Assembly (NCBI GenBank): GCA_949155365.1
Contig: CASCUT010000019.1
Span: forward strand, 1-38,331
Direction of reading: 5' to 3'
Length of the DNA stretch: 38,331 nucleotides
DNA from: an uncultured Clostridia bacterium
GTDB taxonomy: Bacteria; Bacillota; Clostridia; TANB77; CAG-508
A program made the position numbers and the translations under genes. Shown here one piece after another: positions 8,403 through 16,479 of this stretch (positions are counted from its first letter, which is position 1; each line of letters begins with the position of its first letter). The notes under the pieces are model-generated. The model did no database searches. It saw only the letters and a list, made by a program, of their open reading frames with translations, and was not told the origin of the DNA.

Positions 8403-8975
8403 TTATAGTTGTGCTTTTAGACTTTCTAATGCTTTTTTTCTACTACTAATTTGATTTTTTTCTTCACTATCTAATTCTGCTAATGTTTTTCCATTTTCTA
8501 ATAGAAAGATTTCATCAAATCCAAATCCGTTTTCTCCTCTTTTTTCTTTTGCGATATAGCCTTGAGTTTCTCCTCTTGCCACTATTTTTTTACCTTTTTC
8601 TTCATCTACATAAGTCATAACGGTAACTGCTGTTGCTTTTCTATTTTCTTTTCCTTCTAGTCGTTTCATTAAATCCTGATTTCTTTCTTCTTGGCTTGCA
8701 TTTTCTCCTAAAAATCTCGCTGTTAATACTCCCGGGAAACCATTTAATTCTTCAATACATAATCCACTGTCATCTGCAATACATGGCATTTTTAATAATG
8801 TTGAAATTTCCCTTGCCTTTTTTAAGCTATTTCCTTCAAATGTATCTTGGTCTTCTTCTACTTCTACTTCACAGTTTAAATCTTTTAAAGATACAACTTC
8901 ATAATCCTTTAAAATTTCTCTAATTTCTTTTAACTTTCCTTGGTTATTTGTTGCCGCTACTATCGTTTTTTTCAT
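8403..8975 (-). CDS. rdgB: XTP/dITP diphosphatase (Ham1/RdgB)
   Basis: The 190-residue protein hydrolyses non-canonical purine nucleoside triphosphates (XTP, dITP, ITP) to monophosphates and so keeps them out of DNA and RNA. Family motifs are visible: the N-terminal ATNNQGKLKEI, the metal/base site DTFEGNS, IADDSGLCIEEL with the catalytic acidic residues, and GENGFGFDEIFLL near the C-terminus. An in-frame ATG at 8996 overlaps the AAGGAGG ribosome site itself, so the real start is MKKTIVAATNN at 8975. It is followed by the DUF1653 remnant and preceded by the phosphoesterase gene, 32 bases away, likely one transcript. Confidence 0.95.
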   Translation of the reverse strand: MKKTIVAATNNQGKLKEIREILKDYEVVSLKDLNCEVEVEEDQDTFEGNSLKKAREISTLLKMPCIADDSGLCIEELNGFPGVLTARFLGENASQEERNQDLMKRLEGKENRKATAVTVMTYVDEEKGKKIVARGETQGYIAKEKRGENGFGFDEIFLLENGKTLAELDSEEKNQISSRKKALESLKAQL

Positions 8976-9007
8976 TTTTATTGTTTCCTCCTTCATTTTT
9001 ATTACAC

Positions 9008-9838
9008 TTAGATTTGATTTGTGTCAATTCCTATTTTTCTAAAGTTCTCATTTATTTTATCCATATTTCGATACATTCCATTTTGTAATTCATATCGATA
9101 ATTTTCTGCCTCTATATTGATTTTCTCTTCTTCTAATTCTTTTTCGATTTCGTATGGTACACGAACAAATTCAAATGAAATTTCTCCTTGTGTCTTGCTT
9201 TCTTCTTCTCCTTTTATAATAACATAATTCGCACAAGTTGTTTCTAACACATTTCCATCTTTTTTTGGATTACGTATGGCGTCAAATGAGTTTCCTACAC
9301 TTCCTACATTAATTAATGTTTTGTTATAAATTTTATCCATATATTGGTGATGAATATGTCCATAAATTACAACATCTGCTACTTGATTAGAAATGGTATT
9401 TTCAGTTGGTTCAAACATTTCATATTTTATATAAGGCATATCTTGATTGATAATTGCCTTATTATTTACTTTTGGTGTTGCATGGAATAGTCTTACTAGT
9501 CTACCACTTAAATAGAATTCATGACAAAATGGCAAGTTTAATAAATAGGCTCTATCTTCTTTTGAAATTAAACTTTGATTCCATTGAATCCTTTTTGCTT
9601 CTATTTCTGCTTTTTCTTCTAAAAAATGTTCTTTGGAAAAATATTCATCTGTATTACCTTGTATTACTACTCCACAATGCTCTCTTATTAATTGGATACA
9701 TTCTTTTGGGTGAATTCCTTTTGCGATGATATCTCCTAAACAGTAAATCTTATCTACCTTTTTTCTTTTGATATCTTCTAAAGTGGCTTTCAGTGCTTCT
9801 AAATTACCATGAATATCTGAAATAATTGCAATTTTCAT
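9008..9838 (-). CDS. Calcineurin-like metallophosphoesterase
   Basis: The 276-residue protein has the dimetal phosphoesterase motifs in order: SDIHGN (about residue 7), CLGDIIAKG (about 35), GNTDEY (about 61) and YGHIHHQY (about 165). It belongs with the YfcE/serine-threonine phosphatase-like group often found with rdgB. Substrate is unknown. The first open-frame Met at 9970 is unlikely; MKIAIISDIHGN at 9838 sits behind AAGGGAGAACAG and downstream of a promoter, and begins exactly at the family N-terminus. The C-terminal 70 residues are charged and probably helical, longer than in minimal members. It is likely co-transcribed with rdgB. Confidence 0.85.
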   Translation of the reverse strand: MKIAIISDIHGNLEALKATLEDIKRKKVDKIYCLGDIIAKGIHPKECIQLIREHCGVVIQGNTDEYFSKEHFLEEKAEIEAKRIQWNQSLISKEDRAYLLNLPFCHEFYLSGRLVRLFHATPKVNNKAIINQDMPYIKYEMFEPTENTISNQVADVVIYGHIHHQYMDKIYNKTLINVGSVGNSFDAIRNPKKDGNVLETTCANYVIIKGEEESKTQGEISFEFVRVPYEIEKELEEEKINIEAENYRYELQNGMYRNMDKINENFRKIGIDTNQI

Positions 9839-9872
9839 CTCTGTTCTCCCTTTTTCTTTTCTCATCTTTTTC

Positions 9873-9900
9873 ATTATAGCATACTTTTCTTCTTTGTCTA
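9873..9900 (-). promoter_or_regulatory. Promoter of the phosphoesterase-rdgB unit
   Basis: On the minus strand TAGACA (9895-9900) and TATAAT (9873-9878) are spaced by 16 bases, 35 bases upstream of the chosen start. Confidence 0.6.
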
Positions 9901-9934
9901 GTGCCTCATTTTGATGTCTGTAAAAGATGGTCTT

Positions 9935-9981
9935 AAGTAAAAGAACACGGATATGCCATTCTAGCAACACCGTGTTCTTTC
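9935..9981 (-). terminator. Terminator of the 10009-10837 gene group
   Basis: AAGAACACGG (9941-9950) pairs with CCGTGTTCTT (9970-9979); on the minus strand the stem is followed by TTTTACTT. Confidence 0.7.
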
Positions 9982-10008
9982 TTGTATAATTAAATGAAAC
10001 ATTTACCT

Positions 10009-10446
10009 CTATTTCTTCAACTTTGCTTCAAAACATTCTGCTATCTTCCATGGAAATGCTATCATCAAAATAAAGCATATCATATTAATAATTGTTAATG
10101 GTAATAGTAATGTAACTGCCCATATGAAAGCAAGGATATCTATTACTATCTTCTGATTACTTAGGAAAACATAAATCAGCTTATTTTGATTGAAAACTGG
10201 CTTTCCATACTGTTTCATTACTACAATTAATATGTCTTTAAAAAGTATTAACAATACCAATGGGATGAATACTAATGTTACAATTGGCTTCCATACAATT
10301 CCAGGAATCAACTGTATTCCAAAAATACTTAAAATGTATAACCCTAGCAGTGCTAATGCTACAACTGCCAATCCTTTTGTAACTTTTTCTAATGTTCCTA
10401 CCTTCCGGCTCCATTTCATCATTTTCTCTTTCCATCTTGTTCCCAT
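10009..10446 (-). CDS. Small membrane protein, unknown
   Basis: The 145-residue protein starts behind AAAGGAG and has about three hydrophobic segments (about 25-45, 52-75, 101-128) after a basic N-terminus, ending in a charged tail. No family is recognised. It follows two small genes on the same strand and ends at a terminator. Codon 14 is CGG (10405-10407) in AGC CGG AAG; a +1 shift would meet TAG two codons later, so zero-frame reading is needed for this product. Confidence 0.6.
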   Translation of the reverse strand: MGTRWKEKMMKWSRKVGTLEKVTKGLAVVALALLGLYILSIFGIQLIPGIVWKPIVTLVFIPLVLLILFKDILIVVMKQYGKPVFNQNKLIYVFLSNQKIVIDILAFIWAVTLLLPLTIINMICFILMIAFPWKIAECFEAKLKK

Positions 10447-10458
10447 TTTTTCTCTCCT

Positions 10459-10566
10459 TTACGAAAACATCTTGCTGATAAATTCTTTTTCACTCTTTGT
10501 TTCTTCCTTACTGTAACTCACATCAAAAGTAGAAAGATTGGTATTATTCCACCTGTATTTTGTCAT
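10459..10566 (-). CDS. Possible 35-residue protein overlapping the upstream gene
   Basis: From ATG 10564-10566 the frame reads MTKYRWNNTNLSTFDVSYSK and on to ...EFISKMFS, stopping at 10459-10461, just before the ribosome site of the next gene. It overlaps the end of the 10544-10837 gene by 23 bases in the +1 frame. The composition is protein-like and fills the gap between the two genes, but no good ribosome site is near the ATG, so translation would rely on coupling or on a frameshift from the upstream gene. Unknown function. Confidence 0.35.
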   Translation of the reverse strand: MTKYRWNNTNLSTFDVSYSKEETKSEKEFISKMFS

Positions 10567-10837
10567 TAAGAAACCAGCCGTGTACCTTCGCTCCACCTTC
10601 TGTTCTTACGGTAACCATAGCACTCATTGTTTCTGCAAACCGACGAAGAGCATTGAGATTAGAAGTATCTTCTGGAAACAAAAGCACAACCTCCTCTACT
10701 TCATCTCCATTTTCTTCTACCCGCTTCAAAAATAGATTAGAAATTGAAATGAGTTCTTCTTTTTCTCTTTCTGCTAAAAATTTACTGTTTTTCCAATACT
10801 CTTGGTATCTTGCAAATTCTCTCTTGTTTAGTTTCAT
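10544..10837 (-). CDS. Small soluble protein, unknown; two in-frame CGG codons
   Basis: The 97-residue protein begins MKLNKREFARYQEYW at 10837, six bases behind AAGGAGG; the longer frame from 10882 lacks a ribosome site. It is charged, probably helical at the N-terminus and mixed alpha/beta after residue 40. I recognise no family. In-frame CGG codons occur at codon 39 (10721-10723, AAG CGG GTA GAA) and codon 66 (10640-10642, CGT CGG TTT). A +1 shift at the first gives GGG TAG at once, at the second a stop five codons later. Confidence 0.6.
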   Translation of the reverse strand: MKLNKREFARYQEYWKNSKFLAEREKEELISISNLFLKRVEENGDEVEEVVLLFPEDTSNLNALRRFAETMSAMVTVRTEGGAKVHGWFLNDKIQVE

Positions 10838-10895
10838 TTTGTTCCTCCTTACTATAAATAAATTATTATTGATAGTTTCCATAAAATTTGTACGT

Positions 10896-10924
10896 ATTTT
10901 ATCATATTTTTTTAATAATTACAA
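10896..10924 (-). promoter_or_regulatory. Weak sigma-A promoter of the 10837 gene group
   Basis: On the minus strand TTGTAA (10919-10924) and TAAAAT (10896-10901) with a 17-base spacer, about 58 bases upstream of the start. Confidence 0.4.
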
Positions 10925-10965
10925 GTATTTTTAGTTTTTCTCTTTCTTTTCTTACCTTTTTGTAG

Positions 10966-11041
10966 TATAATTGCTACATTATTAATGTCTCTTTTGGAAA
11001 CGTCCCTAAAGAGACAAATGAGACATAAATAAAGAAAGGAT
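10966..11041 (+). promoter_or_regulatory. leuS promoter -10 region and leader hairpin
   Basis: TATAAT (10966-10971) has no clear -35 box. The short leader holds an inverted pair GTCTCTTT (10987-10994) / AAAGAGAC (11008-11015) with GTCCC in the loop, reminiscent of the other GGGAC repeats. The ribosome site is AAAGGA (11036-11041). No T-box core is present, unlike aspS. Confidence 0.45.
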
Positions 11042-11051
11042 GATTATTTAA

Positions 11052-13466
11052 ATGGCTTATAATTTTTTAGAGATTGAGAAAAAATGGCAAAATTATTGGG
11101 ATAAGAATAAGTCTTTTAAGGCTGTTACTGGTGATAAAAAAGACCCTTATTATATTTTAGTTGAGTTTCCTTACCCTTCTGGTGCAGGTCTTCATGTCGG
11201 ACATGTTCGTAGTTATACTGCTCAAGATGCTCTTGCTAGAATGAAGAGGATGCAAGGTTATAATGTGTTATATCCTATGGGTTGGGATGCTTTTGGTGCT
11301 CCTGCCGAACAATATGCCATTAAAAATCATATTCACCCAAAAGAGGCTGTAAAAGAAAATATTGCCACTTTTAAGGGGCAAATGAAGGATTTAGGCTTTT
11401 CTTTCGATTGGTCTAGAGAATTTTCTACTACTGACCCTGATTATTATAAATGGACGCAATGGCAATTTTTACAATTTTATAAACATGGTATGGCTTATAA
11501 AGATACCATTCCTGTTAACTGGTGTCCTACTTGTAAATCTGTTTTATCGAATGAAGATTCTGCTGGTGGAGTTTGCGAGAGATGTGGCTCTCAAGTAGAA
11601 CAACGTGAAAAGTCCCAATGGATGCTTCGCATGAGTGATTATTCCGAAGATTTGTTAAAAGGATTGGATGATACGAACTTTGCTGATCGTGTTAAACTTG
11701 GCCAAATTAACTGGATTGGTAAATCGACTGGTGTTGAACTTGATGTTCCAATTGCACAAGGTGGAAGTTTTTCTGTTTTTACTACTTGTATTGAAACGGT
11801 TTATGGTATTACTTTCTTTGTCATTGCACCAGATGGTAAATTAATTAAAGAATTGCTACCAAAGGTAACTAATCTAGAAGAGGTTAACGAATATATCAAA
11901 GAGACTGCGAAAAAGTCTAGTATGGAAAGAACTGAACTTAATAAAGGAAAAACTGGATGTAGGTTAGAAGGTGTTACTGCCATTCATCCTATTACAGGAA
12001 AAGAAGTTCCTATTTTCTTAGGTGACTTTGTTCTTGGTGATTATGGTACAGGCGCTGTTATGGCTGTTCCTTCTCATGATCAAAGAGATTTTGAATATGC
12101 AAAAGAACATGGCTTAGAAATGATACAAGTTATTGATGGTAGAGACACCACTGAGCAAGCTTTTGAAAAGCAAGATTATTTAGGAAAAGGTTGTAAATTA
12201 ATTCATTCGGAAGAATTTACTGGATTAACAGTAGAAGAAGCTAAAACTGCCATTACCGATAAATTAGTGGAAAAAGGAATTGCTCGAAGAGTAAATAATT
12301 ATAAAATGAGAGATTGGATTTTTTCTCGTCAACGTTTTTGGGGAGAACCAATTCCTATGATTTATTGTGAAAAGTGTGGATGGAAGCCAATGAAAGAAGA
12401 AGATTTACCATTAGTGCTACCAGATGTTGCAGAATATGAACCTACTGAAAATGGAGAAAGTCCACTTGCTAACATCACAGATTGGGTTAATACTACTTGT
12501 CCTTGTTGTGGTGGTCCTGCCAAAAGAGAAACCGATACAATGCCTAACTGGGCAGGTTCTAGCTGGTACTTCTTACGTTTTATGGACGCTCATAATGAAT
12601 CTGAATTTGCTTCTATGGACGCTATGAAATATTGGAAAAGAGTAGACTGGTATAATGGTGGTATGGAACATACTGCAAGACATTTATTATATGCTAGATT
12701 TTGGGTACAATTCTTATATAACATTGGTTTGGTCCCAAATAAAGAAATGATTTGGACCCGTGTTAGCCATGGTATGGTGCTTGGTTCTAACAATGAAAAA
12801 ATGAGTAAATCAAAGGGAAATGTTATCAATCCTGATGATATTATCAAAGAATTTGGTGCTGATACCTTAAGAGTTTATGAAATGTTTATGGGTGATTACA
12901 CGCAAGATGCTCCTTGGAGTACTGATTCTTTAAGAGGATGTAAACGTTTTATTGACAAAGTAATTCGTTTAAAAGATAAAATAGCAGACGGAGAAGGTTA
13001 TTCTTCAAACTTAGAATCTATCATTCATAAAACGATTAAAAAAGTGCAAGCCGATTTAACTACGATGTCTTATAATACTGCTGTATCAAGCTTAATGATT
13101 TTAGCTAACAGTATGGATGATGAAAAATCAATTACCAAAGTAGATTATCGTCTTCTATTAACATTATTAAATCCAATTGCACCACATATTACGGAAGAAT
13201 TAAATGAACAACTAGGATTTAAGCCATTATGCGAATCTGCATGGCCTATCTATGATGAGACCAAAACCATTGATAGTGAAATTGAAATTCCCGTTCAATT
13301 CAACGGAAAACTAAAAGCTACTGTCATGGTTCCTCTAAATACAGAAGAAGCAATGGTGAAAGAAATTGTCCACAATAATGAAACAGTTTGTGGATTATTA
13401 GAAGGAAAAACGATTGTGAAAGAAATCTATGTAAAAAATAAAATTTACAATATTGTTGTACGCTAA
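11052..13466 (+). CDS. leuS: Leucine--tRNA ligase
   Basis: The 804-residue class I synthetase attaches leucine to tRNA-Leu and proofreads in its CP1 domain. The HIGH-type motif lies in PYPSGAGLHVGHVRSYTAQD (about residues 40-58). A zinc site CPTCKS...CERCGS is near 157-180. The editing domain contains DYGTGAVMAVPSHDQRDFEY (about 329-348), a second cysteine cluster CEKCG...CPCCGG follows, and KMSKSKGN lies near 579. Length and order match bacterial LeuRS. Start ATG 11052 lies behind AAAGGA. The gene is monocistronic with its own terminator, and no in-frame CGG occurs in about 800 codons. Confidence 0.97.
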   Translation: MAYNFLEIEKKWQNYWDKNKSFKAVTGDKKDPYYILVEFPYPSGAGLHVGHVRSYTAQDALARMKRMQGYNVLYPMGWDAFGAPAEQYAIKNHIHPKEAVKENIATFKGQMKDLGFSFDWSREFSTTDPDYYKWTQWQFLQFYKHGMAYKDTIPVNWCPTCKSVLSNEDSAGGVCERCGSQVEQREKSQWMLRMSDYSEDLLKGLDDTNFADRVKLGQINWIGKSTGVELDVPIAQGGSFSVFTTCIETVYGITFFVIAPDGKLIKELLPKVTNLEEVNEYIKETAKKSSMERTELNKGKTGCRLEGVTAIHPITGKEVPIFLGDFVLGDYGTGAVMAVPSHDQRDFEYAKEHGLEMIQVIDGRDTTEQAFEKQDYLGKGCKLIHSEEFTGLTVEEAKTAITDKLVEKGIARRVNNYKMRDWIFSRQRFWGEPIPMIYCEKCGWKPMKEEDLPLVLPDVAEYEPTENGESPLANITDWVNTTCPCCGGPAKRETDTMPNWAGSSWYFLRFMDAHNESEFASMDAMKYWKRVDWYNGGMEHTARHLLYARFWVQFLYNIGLVPNKEMIWTRVSHGMVLGSNNEKMSKSKGNVINPDDIIKEFGADTLRVYEMFMGDYTQDAPWSTDSLRGCKRFIDKVIRLKDKIADGEGYSSNLESIIHKTIKKVQADLTTMSYNTAVSSLMILANSMDDEKSITKVDYRLLLTLLNPIAPHITEELNEQLGFKPLCESAWPIYDETKTIDSEIEIPVQFNGKLKATVMVPLNTEEAMVKEIVHNNETVCGLLEGKTIVKEIYVKNKIYNIVVR

Positions 13467-13468
13467 TT

Positions 13469-13518
13469 AAAAAAGTACCTCCTGTGGTAATTATTTACCT
13501 TCATGGGGTACTTTTTAT
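13469..13518. terminator. Bidirectional terminator between leuS and the anti-sigma gene
   Basis: AAAAAAGTACC (13469-13479) pairs with GGTACTTTTT (13507-13516); convergent genes on both sides. Confidence 0.7.
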
Positions 13519-13537
13519 CTTTTTTCCAATTAATCCA

Positions 13538-14470
13538 TTATTTTACAATTTCATATTCCCCTATATCGGGTTCTTTCATATCTTCTTCTGTCACATTTCC
13601 AAATTCATATTCATAATCTAGTATTTCTTCTTTTTCTCCATGATTTATTCTAATATCCCTATTGTCTATACTTCTAACAGGTAAACCTGTCTCTCTTTCT
13701 AAATAATATATCTGTCTATAATGCTCTTGTTGCCATAGTATTGGAGTTGCTGGACAACCTGTAAAAACAGTATAAGAAATCCTATAGCATTCTTTTCCAT
13801 TACAACTTTCACTTGATATATTAGAAGTAATTGCCATTATAAATAACTCCCAAAAATTATTTGTTTCAAAGTTATGCATTCCTAGTATGCCTTTCATTGT
13901 TTTCTTTGACCCCTTTTGATTTAACATTGCTGTTTTTCGAGATTTATCTTTATTATTATAATTGTCTATGATATACCAATTTTCATTTTTATCATTTCCA
14001 TATACTTCTCTTACATCTAATCTAGTATTCTCATCACAAAACCATAAATCACTTAGTCTTGACTTAAATTTATCTTCTTTTTTATAAATTTCAGTAGTCC
14101 CCATAATATCGCCTTGATAATAATTGCATTTTCTATAGAAATTATCAATTTCATCATATTGTGCAATCTTGTTTTGCATACATTGTATTATTAACATCTT
14201 TCTTCCTACAGTAACAATAAATACAGCAATAGCAATTAATATGATAGCCTCAAATATTCTTAATTTTTTATTATATTTTTTCAAATAATTTGATTCCTTT
14301 TTTAAATCCACTCTCTTATCAACTTCTATTTCTTTTTGTATTATTTTTAACTTTTCTGAACAATCTTTACATTCTGCCATATGATTTTCTATATATTGGT
14401 TTGTTTCTTCGCTTGTTAATTTTTCAGCATAGTTTGGCAATAAATCTTCTATTACTTTACAATTTTTCAC
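13538..14470 (-). CDS. Transmembrane anti-sigma factor with zinc-finger domain
   Basis: The 310-residue protein begins with a zf-HC2-type anti-sigma domain: C4 followed by HMAECKDC (H30, C34, C37), which binds the partner ECF sigma factor in the cytoplasm. A single transmembrane segment lies at about 71-92. The remaining 215 residues would be outside the cell as the sensor part; they have several cysteines and no family I recognise. Its ATG lies inside the last codons of the sigma gene (14-base overlap), the usual translational coupling of sigma and anti-sigma. Presumably it holds the sigma factor inactive until an envelope signal. No in-frame CGG. Confidence 0.8.
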   Translation of the reverse strand: MKNCKVIEDLLPNYAEKLTSEETNQYIENHMAECKDCSEKLKIIQKEIEVDKRVDLKKESNYLKKYNKKLRIFEAIILIAIAVFIVTVGRKMLIIQCMQNKIAQYDEIDNFYRKCNYYQGDIMGTTEIYKKEDKFKSRLSDLWFCDENTRLDVREVYGNDKNENWYIIDNYNNKDKSRKTAMLNQKGSKKTMKGILGMHNFETNNFWELFIMAITSNISSESCNGKECYRISYTVFTGCPATPILWQQEHYRQIYYLERETGLPVRSIDNRDIRINHGEKEEILDYEYEFGNVTEEDMKEPDIGEYEIVK

Positions 14471-14949
14471 TTTCTTGTCCCTCCTTTAATTTTTCTTTTC
14501 CTCTATAAAAAGTAACTCTTGCCCAATTTTCTGTTTTATTTAGAATAATTCCTATTTCCTTAAAACTCAACTCCCCCGTAATTCTTAAATACATAACATT
14601 TCTGGTCTTCTCATCTAATCTTTGTATTTTTTTATATATTTCAAGTTTGCTTTCTTTTGATATAATTCTATTTTCTAGCTCATTTTCTATCAGTTCAGAA
14701 GTATTATATTCTTTCATTCTACTTTCAATTCGTTTTTTTCTTTAATTCGTTATACCAAATATTTTTCGCAATTTGACATAGCCATACTGATATTTTACAC
14801 TCTCCTTTAAATGTATTTATTTTTTTCACTGCTCTATAAAATGTTTCCTGTGTAAGTTCTTCTGCAATGTCATTATTATGGGTTAGGCAAAATAAATATC
14901 TTTTTATCATTTCAAAATATTCTTTATATATTTCTTCCATATTTTGCAC
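14457..14949 (-). CDS. ECF sigma factor, split by one extra base in an A7 run
   Basis: Frame 1 (14949 to 14725) holds sigma-70 region 2, with DIAEELTQETFYRAV and the -10 recognition helix ending WLCQIAKNIWYNELKKK. Frame 2 (to 14457) holds region 4, with LRITGELSFKEIGIILNKT and WARVTFYRGKEKL. They join perfectly if one base is dropped at the AAAAAAACG run (14730-14738), giving KKKRIESRMKEYN and a normal 163-residue ECF factor. Start is GTG 14949, eight bases behind AAAGGAGG. The upstream region carries an ECF-type promoter, suggesting autoregulation. The shift may be slippage at the A7 run, a sequencing error, or true inactivation. This is not a CGG site. Confidence 0.75.
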
Positions 14950-14975
14950 CCTTTTTACCTCCTTTTATTAAATAT

Positions 14976-15001
14976 GACAACTAAAAACTAATTTCGTTAC
15001 A
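14976..15001 (-). promoter_or_regulatory. Candidate ECF-sigma autoregulatory promoter
   Basis: On the minus strand TGTAAC (14996-15001) lies 16 bases upstream of TGTC (14976-14979). The -35 AAC core with a CGTC/CGAC-like -10 is typical of Bacillus-type ECF promoters such as SigX and SigV, and it lies just upstream of the sigma gene. Confidence 0.5.
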
Positions 15002-15057
15002 AAAAATATCTTTTTTGTAAATTATTCTTTCTTTTTATTAAAAAGCTTTCTCTATTA

Positions 15058-15106
15058 AAAAAAGATGGAGATGTTTCTTTTCCTTTACATCTCCATCCTG
15101 TTTTTT
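15058..15106. terminator. Strong terminator downstream of the CorB-like gene
   Basis: A perfect 11-bp stem GATGGAGATGT (15064-15074) / ACATCTCCATC (15087-15097) with T runs on both strands. It ends the leftward CorB-like transcript before the ECF promoter. Confidence 0.85.
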
Positions 15107-15111
15107 ATTCT

Positions 15112-15670
15112 TTACTTTTTATTACTTTCAAACGTTACCTTTCCTAATATCATTCCTACCATATGTACAATTTTGGTTGCATTACGTTGTGCAATTCCTT
15201 TTCCAATCGCTTTTCCGCCAACGGTTAAAGATGCTACTATTGCACTAATAATAAATTGCAAATCAAATGCTAATCCAAATCTTTCTGTTACTTTTATAGT
15301 AATTAAAGCAGCAATAGATCCACTTAATACTCCGGCAAATATCACCAATTACGTCAGCACAAATGTTAGCTACTTTTGCTGAATTTCGAATTAACTTAAT
15401 AGATGTTTTTGCCCCTTGTATTTTTTTACTTGCTTTTGCATGTAATTCTTCTTCCTTTGCAACAGTTACGGCAACTCCTACAATATCAAACAAAATACCT
15501 ACAAAAATAGTAAGTAATAAAATTAACATTGCAGGAAATAGTTCTAAAGATGAAATTGCATTGGTTGAAATATAGGAAAATACAATGGATAACATAAATG
15601 TCGTAATAAATATGGTAATAAACCACTTCAGGTCAGAATTTTCTTTTTTGGTTTTTTCCTTTTTTGCCAT
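15112..15670 (-). CDS. CorB/DUF21-like membrane protein, requires +1 shift at CGG
   Basis: Frame 1 (from ATG 15670 behind AAGGAG) has two membrane segments (about 16-36 and 42-68) and GVAVTVAKEEELHAKASKKI, then NICADVIGDIC. Frame 2 continues GVLSGSIAALITIKV and a further hydrophobic pair down to 15112. Skipping the C of the CGG codon at 15332-15334 (TGC CGG AGT read as TGC GGA GTA) joins them into DVIGDICGVLSGSIAALI and a 185-residue protein. The sequence resembles short clostridial proteins annotated CorB-like; the transport role is not proven. A strong terminator follows. Both halves look intact on either side of the break. Confidence 0.6.
15332..15334 (-). other. CGG +1 frameshift site in the CorB-like gene
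   Basis: In-frame codon 113 is CGG (TGC CGG AGT). Dropping the C gives GGA (Gly) and opens the rest of the gene. Confidence 0.6.
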
Positions 15671-15817
15671 TTTTTCATTTACTCCTTATATTCTATAACA
15701 TAAATAAAATTTTATCATAAAAAAAATTAGATGGTAAAAGTTTAAGTAAATTTTACGGTTTAGGTCTAGAAGAATTTCTCTATTTCCTACTAACCATTAC
15801 TGTTTAGCTGTTTCCAT

Positions 15818-16033
15818 TTAAAGGAAATATCTTCTACTACTATGTATTAAAAAGTAATAGACAGAAACCAGATCGCCACTTAAAATCCGTACCTTAATCC
15901 TTAAACTTCCTTGCTTTTTCAAAAAAGCAAACATCCTAGAAGTTTTCCTTGAACATACATAAATGCTATTGTTAGTCTCTTTTGCAAAAATAGTTTCATG
16001 ATACATTGCTATATCAATCCCCAGTATTTTCAC
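15818..16033 (-). pseudogene. Truncated IS110-type recombinase N-terminus
   Basis: GTG 16031-16033 opens a 71-codon frame starting MKILGIDIAMYHETIFAKET, which fits the DEDD RuvC-like N-terminus of IS110 recombinases (first Asp in GIDIA). After about residue 30 the sequence loses resemblance, and an alternative frame reads more plausibly (CFFEKARKFKD), indicating frameshifts. The catalytic remainder and the C-terminal serine domain, several hundred residues, are absent. Confidence 0.4.
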
Positions 16034-16320
16034 TCAAGACAGGCTACGCTATGCGTTTTGTGTCTTGGCACTCAGCATAGGTTATACTCTAGAAATTCTC
16101 CTAAACGATTCATTAGATTTCCTTTCTAAAGCCTCCACGAAAATAGGGAGTCCCATATATGCCATTATATAGTACCCTAAATTCTTTACTCCCTACCCTC
16201 ACGCAAAACTGGCATTTCGCGCAAAAATAAGAAACTTCAACGATGTGCCCTTTAGTGGATTTTTAGCCCCACCCTCACAATAGTTGTATGCACTAGAATA
16301 ATGCACCATCGATTAGTATT
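16034..16320 (-). ncRNA. Possible bridge-RNA region of the IS110-like remnant
   Basis: On the minus strand several helices can be drawn: GTGCAT...GTGCAT-flanked stem near 16290-16310, GGGAGT/ACTCCC enclosing a 35-base internal region (about 16147-16193), and CAAGACA/TGTCTTG just before the recombinase start (about 16036-16066). A large loop-bearing stem followed by a hairpin next to the coding start is what IS110 bridge RNAs show. No covariation evidence is available. Confidence 0.3.
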
Positions 16321-16479
16321 ATAACATATTTTGGAAGTTTTGCAAAGTCAATATTCACTCATTTTAGGTTATTTTAACTTCTCTTTTTTAGAAATTTTCC
16401 AAATTTTCCATTTTTCTAACTTTTTAACAAAAAATGACCATCTCTCACCCAATTTAAACACTCCTCACGCAGATTAAAT

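Larger units (their letters stand above)
15770..16320 (-). mobile_element. Remnant of an IS110-like element (left end and recombinase N-terminus)
   Basis: Read leftward, a structured non-coding stretch of about 285 bases (16320 to 16034) leads directly into a short recombinase-like N-terminus (16033). This is the arrangement of the IS110 group, whose left end encodes a guide (bridge) RNA before the recombinase. The rest of the recombinase is missing or decayed. No terminal inverted repeats are visible, as is normal for IS110. The boundaries are approximate and the assignment is inference. Confidence 0.4.

Noticed and set aside
9839-9970. N-terminal extension of the metallophosphoesterase
   Set aside because: The extra 44 codons cover the promoter and ribosome site; the family N-terminus begins at MKIAIISDIHGN.
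10930-11051. T-box leader for leuS
   Set aside because: The leader is too short and lacks the GTGGCACCGCGG core seen for aspS.
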